Assembly: GCA_964572185.1 (NCBI GenBank)
Contig: CAZNFI010000024.1
Span: forward strand, 1-23,390
Source of the DNA: Azophilus sp964572185
Lineage (GTDB): Bacteria; Pseudomonadota; Gammaproteobacteria; Pseudomonadales; Azotimanducaceae
Length of the DNA: 23,390 nucleotides
Reading direction: 5' to 3'
The position numbers and the translations under genes are program-made. Position 1 is the stretch's first letter, and every line of letters begins with the position of its first letter. Positions 7,794-17,000 of this stretch are shown here, in pieces. The notes beneath the pieces are model-generated. The model worked only from the letters and a program-made list of their open reading frames with translations, ran no database searches and was not told where the DNA came from.

Positions 7794-9131
7794 ATGGTCC
7801 GCGAAGGCAGCCTGGAAGCCCCCGAACGTCAACCGCTCGGCTGGCGGGAAGCCGGTTTCTATGACCAGGACGATCTCTACGACGAACTCGAGCGGGTGTA
7901 CGACATCTGTCACGGCTGCCGCCGCTGCGTCAGCCTTTGCGATGCCTTCCCTACCCTGTTCGACCTGGTCGACGAGTCGCCAACGCTGGAGGTCGACGGA
8001 ATCCCCAAGGCCGACTACACCAAGGTGGTCGACCAGTGCTTCCTGTGCGACCTGTGCGCCGAAACCAAGTGCCCTTACCTGCCGCCCCACGAGTGGGCGG
8101 TGGACTTCCCGCACCTGATGCTGCGCGCCAAGGCCTGGCGCTTCAAGCAGAAGGACAGCAAGTGGCGCGACCGGCTGATCACCAGCACCGATGCGGTATT
8201 CGGTGCCCTGTCGCTGCCGGGCATCGCCCAGACCGCCAATGCCGCTGCCGGCAACCGGTCGCTGCGCAAGCTTGGCCAGCGCCTGGCCGGCATCCACGCC
8301 GATGCGCCGCTGCCGGAATTCGCTGCCAGGCCCCTGGCCAAGCGGGTCGGCGCCAGTGTCGGCGACCACCTGCAAGCACAAGCCTGCGACCGCACCACGG
8401 GCCGGGTGGCCATCTACGCCACCTGCTACGGCGACCACAACACCCCCGAGGTGGTCGAGGACCTGATCGGCGTTCTCACCCACAACGGCATACCCGTCAC
8501 CATTCTCAACGACGCAAACTGCTGCGGCATGCCCAAGCTTGAACTCGGCGACCTCGACCGGGTCGCGGCGATGAAAGACGCCAACCTGCCGGTATTTCTG
8601 GAAGCCATCGAGACCGGCCATGACATCCTGGCGCCGATACCGTCCTGTGTACTGATGTACAAACAGGAACTGCCACTGATGTTCCCGGACGACGAGCACG
8701 TGGCGCGGGTGGCGGCAGCATTCTTCGACCCCTTCGAATACCTGATGCTGCGCCACAAGGCAGGCCTGGTGGACACCGCATTCAAGCAGCCGCTCGGCAA
8801 GGTTGCCTATCACGTCGCCTGCCATCAGCGCGTGCAGAACATAGGCATGAAGACCCGGCAGTTCCTGAACCTGATCGAGGGCACCGAGGTGGTCGCCATC
8901 GATCGCTGCTCCGGGCACGACGGCACCTATGCGGTCAGGGCGGAAACCCATGCCAAGGCGATGAAGATCGCCCGGCCCGTGGTCAACCGGGTAAAGCAGG
9001 CGCAGGCCGACCGCTTCGGATCCGACTGCCCCATGGCCGGGCGCCTGATCGCCCACGGCCTCGCGGCACAGGGGGAAGGCGGTGATGCCGAGCACCCGAT
9101 CTCAATGGTGCGCGCCGCCTACGGAATCTGA
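7794..9131 (+). CDS. Two-[4Fe-4S] CCG-domain iron-sulfur protein (GlpC/HdrD-like)
   Basis: A 445-residue electron-transfer protein. The N-terminal ferredoxin part has C39-x2-C42-x2-C45-x3-C49 and C82-x2-C85-x2-C88-x4-C93, two [4Fe-4S] sites. The C-terminal part has two cysteine-rich CCG domains as in GlpC and heterodisulfide reductase. The first is canonical (ATCYG...NCCGMPKLELGD). The second is altered: RCSGHDG replaces CCG, and the final CxxC is CPMA. I recall the same change in other members linked to DUF3501, so it is probably a subfamily trait. The ATG at 7794 is preceded by GAGGA at 6-base spacing, so I prefer it to the TTG at 7788. It follows rubrerythrin and precedes DUF3501 with a 12-base gap, so it may pass electrons to the rubrerythrin (inference). 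Confidence 0.9.
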   Translation: MVREGSLEAPERQPLGWREAGFYDQDDLYDELERVYDICHGCRRCVSLCDAFPTLFDLVDESPTLEVDGIPKADYTKVVDQCFLCDLCAETKCPYLPPHEWAVDFPHLMLRAKAWRFKQKDSKWRDRLITSTDAVFGALSLPGIAQTANAAAGNRSLRKLGQRLAGIHADAPLPEFAARPLAKRVGASVGDHLQAQACDRTTGRVAIYATCYGDHNTPEVVEDLIGVLTHNGIPVTILNDANCCGMPKLELGDLDRVAAMKDANLPVFLEAIETGHDILAPIPSCVLMYKQELPLMFPDDEHVARVAAAFFDPFEYLMLRHKAGLVDTAFKQPLGKVAYHVACHQRVQNIGMKTRQFLNLIEGTEVVAIDRCSGHDGTYAVRAETHAKAMKIARPVVNRVKQAQADRFGSDCPMAGRLIAHGLAAQGEGGDAEHPISMVRAAYGI

Positions 9132-9143
9132 AGCCGCCGCAGC

Positions 9144-9725
9144 ATGCACAAGCTCGATCGGTCAAAGCTCTGGAGTCTTGAGCAGTACGCCATGGAACGG
9201 CCCGCCTTCCGCGCTGCCGTCATCGCCCACAAGAAACGGCGGCAACTGCAACTGAACGACCACGCGACGCTCTATTTCGAGGACTTCACCACCATGAAGT
9301 ATCAGGTGCAGGAGATGCTGCGCGTGGAACGCATATTCGAGCCCGCTCAGATCGAAGAGGAAATCGCGGCCTACAACCCGCTGATCCCCGATGGCGCCAA
9401 TTGGAAGGCGACCTTCATGATCGAGTACCCGGAGGTCGAACAGCGGCGCCGGGCGCTCAAGACGCTGACCGGCATCGAACACCGCATCTGGGCCCGTATC
9501 GGCGACGGCCCGGCGATCTTCTGCATCGCCAACGAGGATCTCGAACGCTCCACGGAAGAAAAAACGGCCGCGGTGCATTTCATGCGCTTCGAACTCGACA
9601 GCGCCGCCATCGGCCGCCTGAAGGCAGGGGCAGCGCTGAGGTTCGGCATCGACCACGAACGAATGAACTGCGCGGTGACGGCAAGCGGTGCAACCGCCGC
9701 TGCCCTGCTCGCCGACCTGGATTGA
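9144..9725 (+). CDS. DUF3501 family protein
   Basis: A 193-residue cytoplasmic protein of unknown biochemical function. Family-typical stretches are the start MHKLDRSKLWSLEQYA, then RAAVIAHKKRRQLQL (residues about 22-36), LYFEDFTTMKYQVQEMLRVERIF (about 43-65), and IPDGANWKATFMIEYP (about 80-95). No signal peptide, membrane segment or cysteine cluster is seen. It starts 12 bases after the Fe-S protein stop. The order rubrerythrin, Fe-S protein, DUF3501 recurs in proteobacteria as I recall it, so the three probably act together in peroxide or iron-sulfur stress. That role is inferred from neighbourhood only. Confidence 0.88.
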   Translation: MHKLDRSKLWSLEQYAMERPAFRAAVIAHKKRRQLQLNDHATLYFEDFTTMKYQVQEMLRVERIFEPAQIEEEIAAYNPLIPDGANWKATFMIEYPEVEQRRRALKTLTGIEHRIWARIGDGPAIFCIANEDLERSTEEKTAAVHFMRFELDSAAIGRLKAGAALRFGIDHERMNCAVTASGATAAALLADLD

Positions 9726-10021
9726 ACCCCGCCGCGGACGCCCACCCTGACCACCGACGCGCTTGATTGCGCGCCCAAAGACGCTTACTTTCACGGCAGG
9801 AAGGTCAGGGTTCCCATGCAACAGAATTCGCCCGTTGTCATTGGCCGCAACCGCGCGAGCGACACGTGCGCCTGTCGCCGCACACTTGCGGCACGCGCTC
9901 ATGACCGGTGGGGGCTTCGGTTCGGTTCCACTTTACACAAGGACATACGGGGGCCCCTCGCTCCCGTTGCTGGAATGAACGCTGTATCGTCGGCGCACGC
10001 GGCCACGGGAGCACGCGGGAC
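9726..10021 (+). other. Intergenic region upstream of the RND adaptor gene
   Basis: Nearly 300 bases without a supported gene. It contains AAGACGCTTACTTT at 9778-9791, repeated at 13716-13729 upstream of the RND permease. Short open frames here (for example 9763-9978) have no family features. The adaptor's Shine-Dalgarno is probably GGGAG or GCGGGA just before 10022. No confident promoter was found. Confidence 0.4.
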
Positions 10022-11173
10022 ATGATCAGGCAATACCTGGGCGCCCTGCTCGTGCTTGCCGGTGGCGTGGCGCTGGCCGTCATGATCATCGCGGCCGGCC
10101 CGGTACCGGATGCGAAGCCCGTGAACCCGAAGATTCCGGTGGTACAGGCAGCACCGGCCGCGCCACGCTGGGTACAGATGACGGTCGATGCGCATGGGGA
10201 AGTACTGCCCAAGACAGCGAGCGACCTGGTTTCCGAAGTCGCCGGCCGTGTCGTCGCCGTGTCGCCATCGATGGTGTCCGGGGGGTTTTTCAATGCCGGG
10301 GATGTCCTTGTGGAGATCGAACGGGTCGACTATGAGGTGTCCCTGGAACGGGCTCGGGCGAGGTTGGCGTCGGCGAAAAGCGAACTCGAGAACGCCGAAA
10401 GGGCGTTTCGCCGGCAGGAAGACCTGGCCATCACGCAATCGGTCAGCGAATCGGTGCGTGACGATGCCCACAATCGCCTCAGCATCGCTCGCGCCGCGCT
10501 GCGCGAGGCGACGGCGGTACAGGTCCGGGCGCAGCGCGACCTGCAACGCACCTGGATGAAGGCGCCCTACGATGGCCGCGTGCGCACCGAGCGGGTCGAT
10601 GTCGGCCAGTTCGTCAATCGTGGCGAGTCCATCGCCAAGCTATATTCCATCGACTATGCCGAAGTGCGGCTGCCGGTGCGCGACGTCGACCTGGCTTTTC
10701 TGCCACTGTCGCTGGCGCGCGCCAGCGACAGTGCACCCGCACCCAAGGTGATACTGCGCGCCGAGTTCGCCGGCGCCGAACATGCCTGGGAAGCCCAGGT
10801 GGTACGCACCGAAGGCGAACTCGACCCACGTACGCGCATGGTCAACATCATCGCCCAGGTAGCCTCGCCCTACGATCCGGTCGGCAACTCACCGCCCTTG
10901 ACGGTCGGGCTGTTCGTGCAGGCGGAGATCTTCGGCGTGTGGCTGGAAAACGTCGTCATCGTTCCGCGCACCGCCCTGCAGGAGGGAGACCGCCTCTATG
11001 TGGTGGCCGAAGACAGCCGCCTGTCATTCCGCAACGTGAATGTCCTGCGCCTGACCGGCGATGCAGCCTATATCCAGGGCGGCGTGCAACCCGGCGAACT
11101 GATCTGCCTGTCGACACTTGCCAATGCCATCGAGGGCCAGGTCGTTCGCCCCATCGCGGTCGCTGCGTCCTGA
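10022..11173 (+). CDS. RND efflux periplasmic adaptor subunit (MFP/HlyD family)
   Basis: A 383-residue periplasmic adaptor linking an RND pump to an outer-membrane channel. Residues 1-25 (MIRQYLGALLVLAGGVALAV) form an N-terminal membrane anchor or signal. Residues about 55-100 hold the first half of the lipoyl domain (ASDLVSEVAGRVVAVSPSM...GDVLVEIERVDYEVSLE). Residues about 100-175 form a heptad-rich coiled-coil hairpin, followed by the second lipoyl half (APYDGRVRTERVDVGQFVN). The beta-barrel part includes VRTEGELDPRTRMV, typical of the family. The start MIRQYL is preferred because the frame upstream to 9908 lacks family character. A perfect 30-bp palindrome at 10704-10733 encodes residues 228-238, in a loop of the beta-barrel region. 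Its permease partner is not adjacent: a 715-residue gene intervenes. No outer-membrane factor gene is in the window. Confidence 0.9.
   Translation: MIRQYLGALLVLAGGVALAVMIIAAGPVPDAKPVNPKIPVVQAAPAAPRWVQMTVDAHGEVLPKTASDLVSEVAGRVVAVSPSMVSGGFFNAGDVLVEIERVDYEVSLERARARLASAKSELENAERAFRRQEDLAITQSVSESVRDDAHNRLSIARAALREATAVQVRAQRDLQRTWMKAPYDGRVRTERVDVGQFVNRGESIAKLYSIDYAEVRLPVRDVDLAFLPLSLARASDSAPAPKVILRAEFAGAEHAWEAQVVRTEGELDPRTRMVNIIAQVASPYDPVGNSPPLTVGLFVQAEIFGVWLENVVIVPRTALQEGDRLYVVAEDSRLSFRNVNVLRLTGDAAYIQGGVQPGELICLSTLANAIEGQVVRPIAVAAS
10704..10733. repeat. Perfect 30-bp palindrome inside the adaptor gene
   Basis: CACTGTCGCTGGCGC is followed without a spacer by its exact reverse complement. It is fully within the coding frame and encodes LSLARASDSA in a loop. 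Fifteen perfectly paired positions are very unlikely by chance in 23 kb. It could be a protein-binding site, an RNA hairpin, or the product of a template-switch event that extended the loop. Confidence 0.95.
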
Positions 11174-11409
11174 CCCAACCCGCATCGGCGCAGGTTCAGC
11201 GCGCCTGCCCGAAACGCGCGCCGAATCCGCCCATGCCCGCGCGCGCTCCCTCGAACGGAACGCCAGCTCCAGCACACTCGCTTGGCCGGAGCGAAACCTT
11301 TTCGCATTCGATTGGTCTATCCGCCTGACCAGCCGGGCAGCCGAATTCCTGCAGCGGGCCAGGCAGGGGCACACACGAATTTGCAGCGTCGAGGTACCGG
11401 ATACGATCA

Positions 11410-13557
11410 ATGGACCATAATGCACCCATCTCACCGGCAACCGCCAAAGCTGGGGCTGGCGAGTCTGGATCCGCTTTCGAGGAACCCCGTCCAGCGAGGG
11501 TCGATGGCCGGCTGGTGTTCGGATCGTCCGGCCGGTCAGGCCAATCGTTGGCGTCCGCAAGCGTGCGCCCGGCAGCCGCCAGCGAAACGGCGAAGCGGAC
11601 GAACCTTCGTTCCAGGGCTGTCAGTGCGCCGCATGCTCCCCAGGGGTCCACGCCAGCACCGGAGGCGCCACACAAGGCTCGCCCCGTCTTGCGCCCGGTC
11701 TCGGCGGCGGTGCCTGCCGCACCGCCGCATCGCGAGTCCGACTGGCTCACGCCCGGACGGGTCATGGCCCAGGAGGACAATACCAGGGCCTTGAAAAAGT
11801 TCATCGCGGGCCAGCGCGACCGGCAGGTCCGAAAGCAACTGGCAGACGCCCTGCGCAGGGTTCGTGAACGCGAAAGCGAAGTCGAGACCACGGAAATACT
11901 GCGCCAGAAAATGAAGACGCAGGCGATGAGCGATGCCGAGTTGCGGGAATTGTGCCACCTCTGCATGGCCAGCATTCGCCATGTGGCGCTCAGCCGGCAC
12001 ATGCTCGAGCAGGAGTTGCGGCACAACGCGATCGGCAGCGCCGGCAAGCGCCTGCTCGACGAACTGCAACATCGCCATGACAACGTTACCGAGTACTGGT
12101 GCTCGCGCGCAATTCCATGGCTTCACGAAGGCCGCCGCGTACAGACAACAATACCGGTGCGCGGCAGCAAGCCGGTCGCGGTCGAATGCCACCAGGTCCC
12201 GGGTACGGTGCTGGGAGCCCACTTCGTGAGGGGGTATCCGGCAGAAGATAGCCCCCAGGGGTTGACCGCAGCCAGGTACCTAAACCTGCCGGGGCTTGCA
12301 ATGACAGCGGTGACCGATGCTGCGGACAACGTGCTGTACGCAGGCCTGCGGCATCAATTTCCGCTGGCCGGCGAACTGGACTTGAGCAGATTGAAAACGG
12401 CAGGCGCCGGCGAAACGAAAGCGCTGATCAGCGCCATCCTGAACATCGTGCAAAAGCCGGGTTGGAACCGGCAACAGGACGAGCAGTTGGTCGGCGAATC
12501 GGTCGAGATGTTCGTAACGGACGATCCTTACTCAAACCAACTGGTGCGTCTCCTGCAAAGCACCGCATACCGCATTGCCGCGGAGCAGGCGGTCGCCGCC
12601 GCCCTGGTCTCGAATCCGCTGGATCTCGGCCAGGTCCTGGATGGCAAGGATCGATCGATCGGTATCGTGTCCATCGCATTGTTGACGCCGGAGCACGTGG
12701 ATACCTGGTTTGCGCATGGGTCAGCTTTCAAGGACATGGAGCAATCGCGTGCGATCGTCGAGATCGGTGTGCTCGACAGGTCCGGGAAACCCCGTGCGGT
12801 CGAGGTTTTACTGACCATGCGGCGGTTCGTGATGTTCGTGGAAGACGACGCCACCGGGTGGGACAGATGTCGCGACATCAATCGGGAGACGGCGCAGCAA
12901 CTGCTCGGACCACTACACTCGCCCCACCTTGGCGGCGACATCCAAGCCTTCATTGACCACAAGAAGGCCATTATCAATAGAGACTCGGCCAACATCCGTA
13001 AACGGCTGGAAACGCAGCAGCGATTGCTTCGAGCACAGGGGTCATGGGATCGGGGTGCCGAAACGCTGCGTAAAGAGGCGGCCCTGTTGCAGGCCAGCAA
13101 TGACAAGTGGGAAGCAAGGGTATGCATCCTGCGCACGGCCGCCAGGCAACTCAAGTCCCTGTTGACGCCGGCGGGGGACTGGACGCGCAACCTTGCTGAG
13201 CGCAGACAGGCCGCGGCCCGCCTGGCACTGATCGGTTCCTGCATGGATGAGGTGCCCATGCTGAGTTGTGCGGCCGGCCGCAATCTGGTCGCGCCGGTAG
13301 AGTCGGAAGTGGCGTTTCTCGCCGCCGTCGCCGATTCGGCGAATGGGCGCCTGCCAAAGATCAACCTCGACCTGAAGCGGTGGCGCAATGCACGGGCAGC
13401 GTTCGAACCGCCAACGCCGCGCGCCGGAAGTCGCGACGTGCCCGTCAACACGATGCAGGAAGCGGGCTCTGGGCCAGTGGCGGTGATGAAGCTGTCCCTG
13501 GCCGGCTCCGACAGCCGCTGCGACAAAACACACTTCGAAGTCGACATGTCGCGTTGA
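11410..13557 (+). CDS. Diverged SopB/IpgD-like putative effector, active site lost
   Basis: A 715-residue protein without signal peptide or membrane segment. Residues 1-118 are Pro/Ala/Arg-rich and probably disordered. Residues about 122-230 are strongly helical and charged. The rest is a globular region. Near the C-terminus, ARLALIGSCMDEVPMLSC leads into C620-A-A-G-R-N-L626 and then VESEVAFLAAV. In the SopB/IpgD inositol-phosphate phosphatase effectors I recall a similar arrangement, with hydrophobic residues, then NCKSGKDRTG, then an acidic helix. VLYAGLRHQF (308-317) and VSIALLTP (420-427) also recall that family. Here the CX5R loop has lost its arginine (L626) and its lysine-serine, so phosphatase activity is unlikely. 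Codons are less G/C-biased than in neighbours, which hints at separate origin. It sits between an RND adaptor and its permease. The family assignment is tentative. The ATG at 11410 lacks a good Shine-Dalgarno, and M119 is an alternative start. Confidence 0.45.
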   Translation: MDHNAPISPATAKAGAGESGSAFEEPRPARVDGRLVFGSSGRSGQSLASASVRPAAASETAKRTNLRSRAVSAPHAPQGSTPAPEAPHKARPVLRPVSAAVPAAPPHRESDWLTPGRVMAQEDNTRALKKFIAGQRDRQVRKQLADALRRVRERESEVETTEILRQKMKTQAMSDAELRELCHLCMASIRHVALSRHMLEQELRHNAIGSAGKRLLDELQHRHDNVTEYWCSRAIPWLHEGRRVQTTIPVRGSKPVAVECHQVPGTVLGAHFVRGYPAEDSPQGLTAARYLNLPGLAMTAVTDAADNVLYAGLRHQFPLAGELDLSRLKTAGAGETKALISAILNIVQKPGWNRQQDEQLVGESVEMFVTDDPYSNQLVRLLQSTAYRIAAEQAVAAALVSNPLDLGQVLDGKDRSIGIVSIALLTPEHVDTWFAHGSAFKDMEQSRAIVEIGVLDRSGKPRAVEVLLTMRRFVMFVEDDATGWDRCRDINRETAQQLLGPLHSPHLGGDIQAFIDHKKAIINRDSANIRKRLETQQRLLRAQGSWDRGAETLRKEAALLQASNDKWEARVCILRTAARQLKSLLTPAGDWTRNLAERRQAAARLALIGSCMDEVPMLSCAAGRNLVAPVESEVAFLAAVADSANGRLPKINLDLKRWRNARAAFEPPTPRAGSRDVPVNTMQEAGSGPVAVMKLSLAGSDSRCDKTHFEVDMSR

Positions 13558-14006
13558 CCGCGACCGGTCCGGCTTCCAGCCCGGCGAAACAGCCGTCAAC
13601 GGACGCGAACCCGCCCGCTCTGACAATCCGTTCCAAGGCCCGGAGAGCTTTCAGCCCAGGCGGTGAGAATCCAAACCGATTTTCCGACCAATGCCGGAAC
13701 TTGAACGTGAGTGCCAAGACGCTTACTTTGCGGAAATGACTGCAAGCAATCCCGGCGGACTGGAGGAACGGGGCCATTCGGGAACCGACTCCGGCAACGA
13801 CCAGGGAGCCTACCGAGGGTGACCAAGCGCCACGCCAGCAGCCTCTCCCGGCAGCCTGAGGCTCGTTGGCGTCTGGCAATGACCCGTTGCATGCCAGGCG
13901 CCCGCACTGCCATGCGGTGCTGCAACCTGTTCCGAAGCACTCCTTGCGCCGTGCTGCCGCGGTTCGCAGGTCGGACACGACTCTCACTTGGGATCAGCGT
14001 GTCACC
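13558..14006 (+). other. 450-base region upstream of the RND permease gene
   Basis: No supported gene. It carries AAGACGCTTACTTT at 13716-13729, repeated upstream of the adaptor gene, and a small inverted repeat around 13837-13859 (AGCCTC...GAGGCT). The permease frame is open back to 13866, but that 47-codon part is arginine- and cysteine-rich without family similarity. This much space makes a promoter for the permease likely, though none is clear by eye. Confidence 0.4.
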
Positions 14007-17000
14007 GTGAAGCGGATGGTCGCCTGGTTCGCCACCAACCATGTGGCGGCTAACCTGGTGATGGGGTTCGCGATCTTCGCGGGCCTGGCTTCCCTGAGCC
14101 GGATTCCGGTGAAGCTGTACCCGGACATCGACATTCCCCTGATCGTCGTAACGGTGCCTTACCTTGGCGCCGCGCCGGAAGAAGTCGAGTCCGGCGTCTG
14201 CTCCCGCATCGAGGAGAGCCTGGTGGGCATCGTCGGCATCCGGGAGATTCGTTCGCTTTCCGCCGAGGGCCTGTGCACGGTCTACGTCGAGATGTTCCAC
14301 GACACCGACCGGTTCCAGACACTCGGTGAAGTAGAGAACCAGATCAATGCCATCGACACCTTTCCCGAAGAGTCGGAGAGGCCGATCGTGCAACTGGCAA
14401 CCTCGAACAAGGTCGTCATCGAGGTTGCCGTAACCGGCCCCACCGATGCGCGCATGCTCAAGGAAGCCGGCCGTCAGGTCCGCGACGACATCCTCAAGCT
14501 GCCCGGCATCACGCATGTCTCCATAGCAAACGAGCGCCCGTACGAAATCTCCGTGGAGGTCTCCGAAAGCTCCCTGTCGCGCAACAATCTGACCTTCGGC
14601 GCGGTGGCCGATGCCCTGCGCCGGCGCTCACTGGATCTGCCGGGCGGATCGATCAAGACCGAACAGGGCGAGATTCTGTTGCGCACCGCCGGACAGGCGT
14701 ACTGGGGCCACGAACTGGAAAACCTGCTGGTGACCACGCGCAGCGACGGCACTCGGGTACTGTTGCGGGACGTGGCCCGCGTCGTTGACGGATTCGCCGA
14801 CACCGGCCAGGGACTGAGATTCAATGGCCAGCCGGCAGCGCTGGTGCAGGTCGGCCGGGTTGGCAATCAGGACGTGCGGCGCATCAGCGATCAGGTCAAT
14901 CGATTCGTGGCCGGCGCAGCGGCCCGGTATCCCGAAGGGGTGCAGCTGACCATCTGGAAAGACGAATCGATCACCCTGGCCGTGCGCCTGCAGGCCCTGC
15001 TCGACAGTGGCATCCAGGGCTTGCTGCTGGTCTTGATCCTGTTGGCCCTGTTCCTGCGCCCGAACCTCGCCAACTGGGTGGCCGCCGGCATTCCCATCGC
15101 CTTTCTCGGCGGCATCTTCCTGATCTACTGGTTCGGGCTTTCCATCGATGCCCTGTCGGTGATGGGCTTCATCCTGGCACTGGGCATGCTTGTCGATGAT
15201 GCGGTTGTGGTCGGCGAGAACGTGTACTCAGCACAAGCGCGCGGCGCCGGCCAGCTCGCCGGCGCCATCGAAGGCGCCCAGGAGGTGCTGGTGCCGGTGA
15301 CCTTTGGCGTGGTCACCACGATCGTGGCTTTTCTGCCCCTGTTGTTCGCGGTCGGCACGCTCGGCCAGGTGTACGGGTTCATGGCCGCGACCGTGATCTG
15401 TTGCCTGGTGTTTTCGCTGATCGAGTGCCAGATGGTGCTGCCGGCGCACCTCGGCCACGGCAGCGGCCGCATGCCACTCGGCGACTTCGGCCTGACGCTG
15501 CTGGCCGTGGGGGTGATTGCCGCCTTTGTCGTCACCTCCGACATGCGCACCGGCACGGCGCTGGCGGTGGCGTTCGCGGCCGCGGTATGGGCGGCCCATC
15601 TGACCGGAGCCTTGAGCCGGCTCGCGGCCGGCTTCACGCACCTGCAGCTGCTGTTCGAAAAAGGGCTGAACTGGTTGATCGACAATCCATTCCACAAGCT
15701 GGCCGAGCGCGCCTTTCGACAGCGCCTGCTGACGCTGGCCATCGCACTCGCCGCCCTGGCCTCCGCCGCCAGCCTGGTCGTCGGCGGACACCTGCCGTTT
15801 TCCATGCGCACGCCTCAGAAGGGCGATGCGGTAACAGCCAGGCTGACCATGCCGATGGGGGTCAGCGAGGCAGCCATGCAGCGGGCCATCGACGAGTTGG
15901 CCGATTCGGCACGAGCGGTGCAACTCGAACTTGCCGACCGGTTCGAAGACGCGCCCGTGCTGCACATTCTGGAGACCATGGGCGGACACTTCGCCGCCGG
16001 CTCCCGGGTTGGCTTCGTTGTCGCCGACACCGGGGCGCATCTCGGCGAAGTGACGATGCAGCTCACGCCTGGCCAGCATCGCTCGGTCTCCACCGATGCG
16101 GTGGCGGCCACCTGGCGGGAGCGCGTCGGGCCGATCGCCGATGCGGTGGAACTCAGCTATATCACCGATCGCCTGCGCAGCGCCCCGGAAATCGACATAC
16201 GCGTGTCCGGCACCGACTGGGACGACATGCGCGCCGTGGTCGGGGCAATCCGCGGCCGGCTCGCGGAATTCGCCGGCGTACACGAAATCACCGATTCGCT
16301 GAACACGGGCAAGGCGGAGATAAAACTGTCGGTAACGCCTGCCGGCGAGGCGCTCGGCATCTCCCTTGCAGACCTCGGCCGTCAGGTGCGTCAGGCCTTC
16401 TACGGAGAAGAGGCGCAGCGCATACAGCGCGGCCGCGACGACATCCGCATCATGGTGCGCTACACGGAGCAGGAGCGGCGTTCGCTGGAGTCGCTGTACG
16501 GACTGCGCATTCGCACTTCGAGCGGCGGTGAAGTGCCGTTCGCGATCGTCGCGCAGGTCGAGTCCGGGCGCGGCTTTTCCGTTATCGAACGCATCGACGG
16601 CACACGCTTTGCCTGGGTAACCGCAGACGTGGATCCAACCGTCACCTCCGCCGCCGCCGTGCTCAGCAGCCTCGACGACGGCTTCCTGGAGAGTACCGTG
16701 GCGCTGTATCCGGGCGTGTCCTACTGGTTCAGAAGCGCCCAGGAGCAGTCTGAACTGGTGGAAACCCTGGGCCCGCTGTTCCTGTTCGTGCTGCTCGCCA
16801 TCTATGCCCTGCTGGCCATGCCGCTCGGTTCCTATACGCAGCCCTTGATCATCATGTCGGTGCTGCCGTTCGCCCTGGTGGGCGCCGTGTGGGGGCACGC
16901 GCTGCTGAAACCGTTCGGCGCCATTCACGGCCTGTCCCTCGCATCGCTGTTCGGCGTAGTCGCGGCATGCGGCGTCGTCGTCAATTCCACCCTGGTGCTG

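Noticed and set aside
7122..9095. A 657-codon minus-strand frame opposite the rubrerythrin and Fe-S genes
   Set aside because: It is an antisense shadow. Clear metal-ligand motifs lie on the plus strand.
9763..9978. A 71-codon plus-strand frame before the adaptor gene
   Set aside because: It has no Shine-Dalgarno, no recognisable features and an arginine/proline-rich composition, so it is probably non-coding.
12649..12660. GATCGATCGATC cluster as a possible methylation or origin signal
   Set aside because: It is short, in coding sequence and isolated. It is easily explained by the codons it encodes.
12528..13547. A 339-codon minus-strand frame opposite the 715-residue protein
   Set aside because: It is Ser/Arg/Cys-rich and without motifs. 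The plus strand is longer, has sensible secondary structure and family-like motifs, so it is preferred, though this is the least certain strand choice in the window.
13866..14006. N-terminal extension of the RND permease from the TTG at 13866
   Set aside because: The added 47 residues are basic and cysteine-rich without similarity, and RND proteins begin close to the MVAWFATNH motif.
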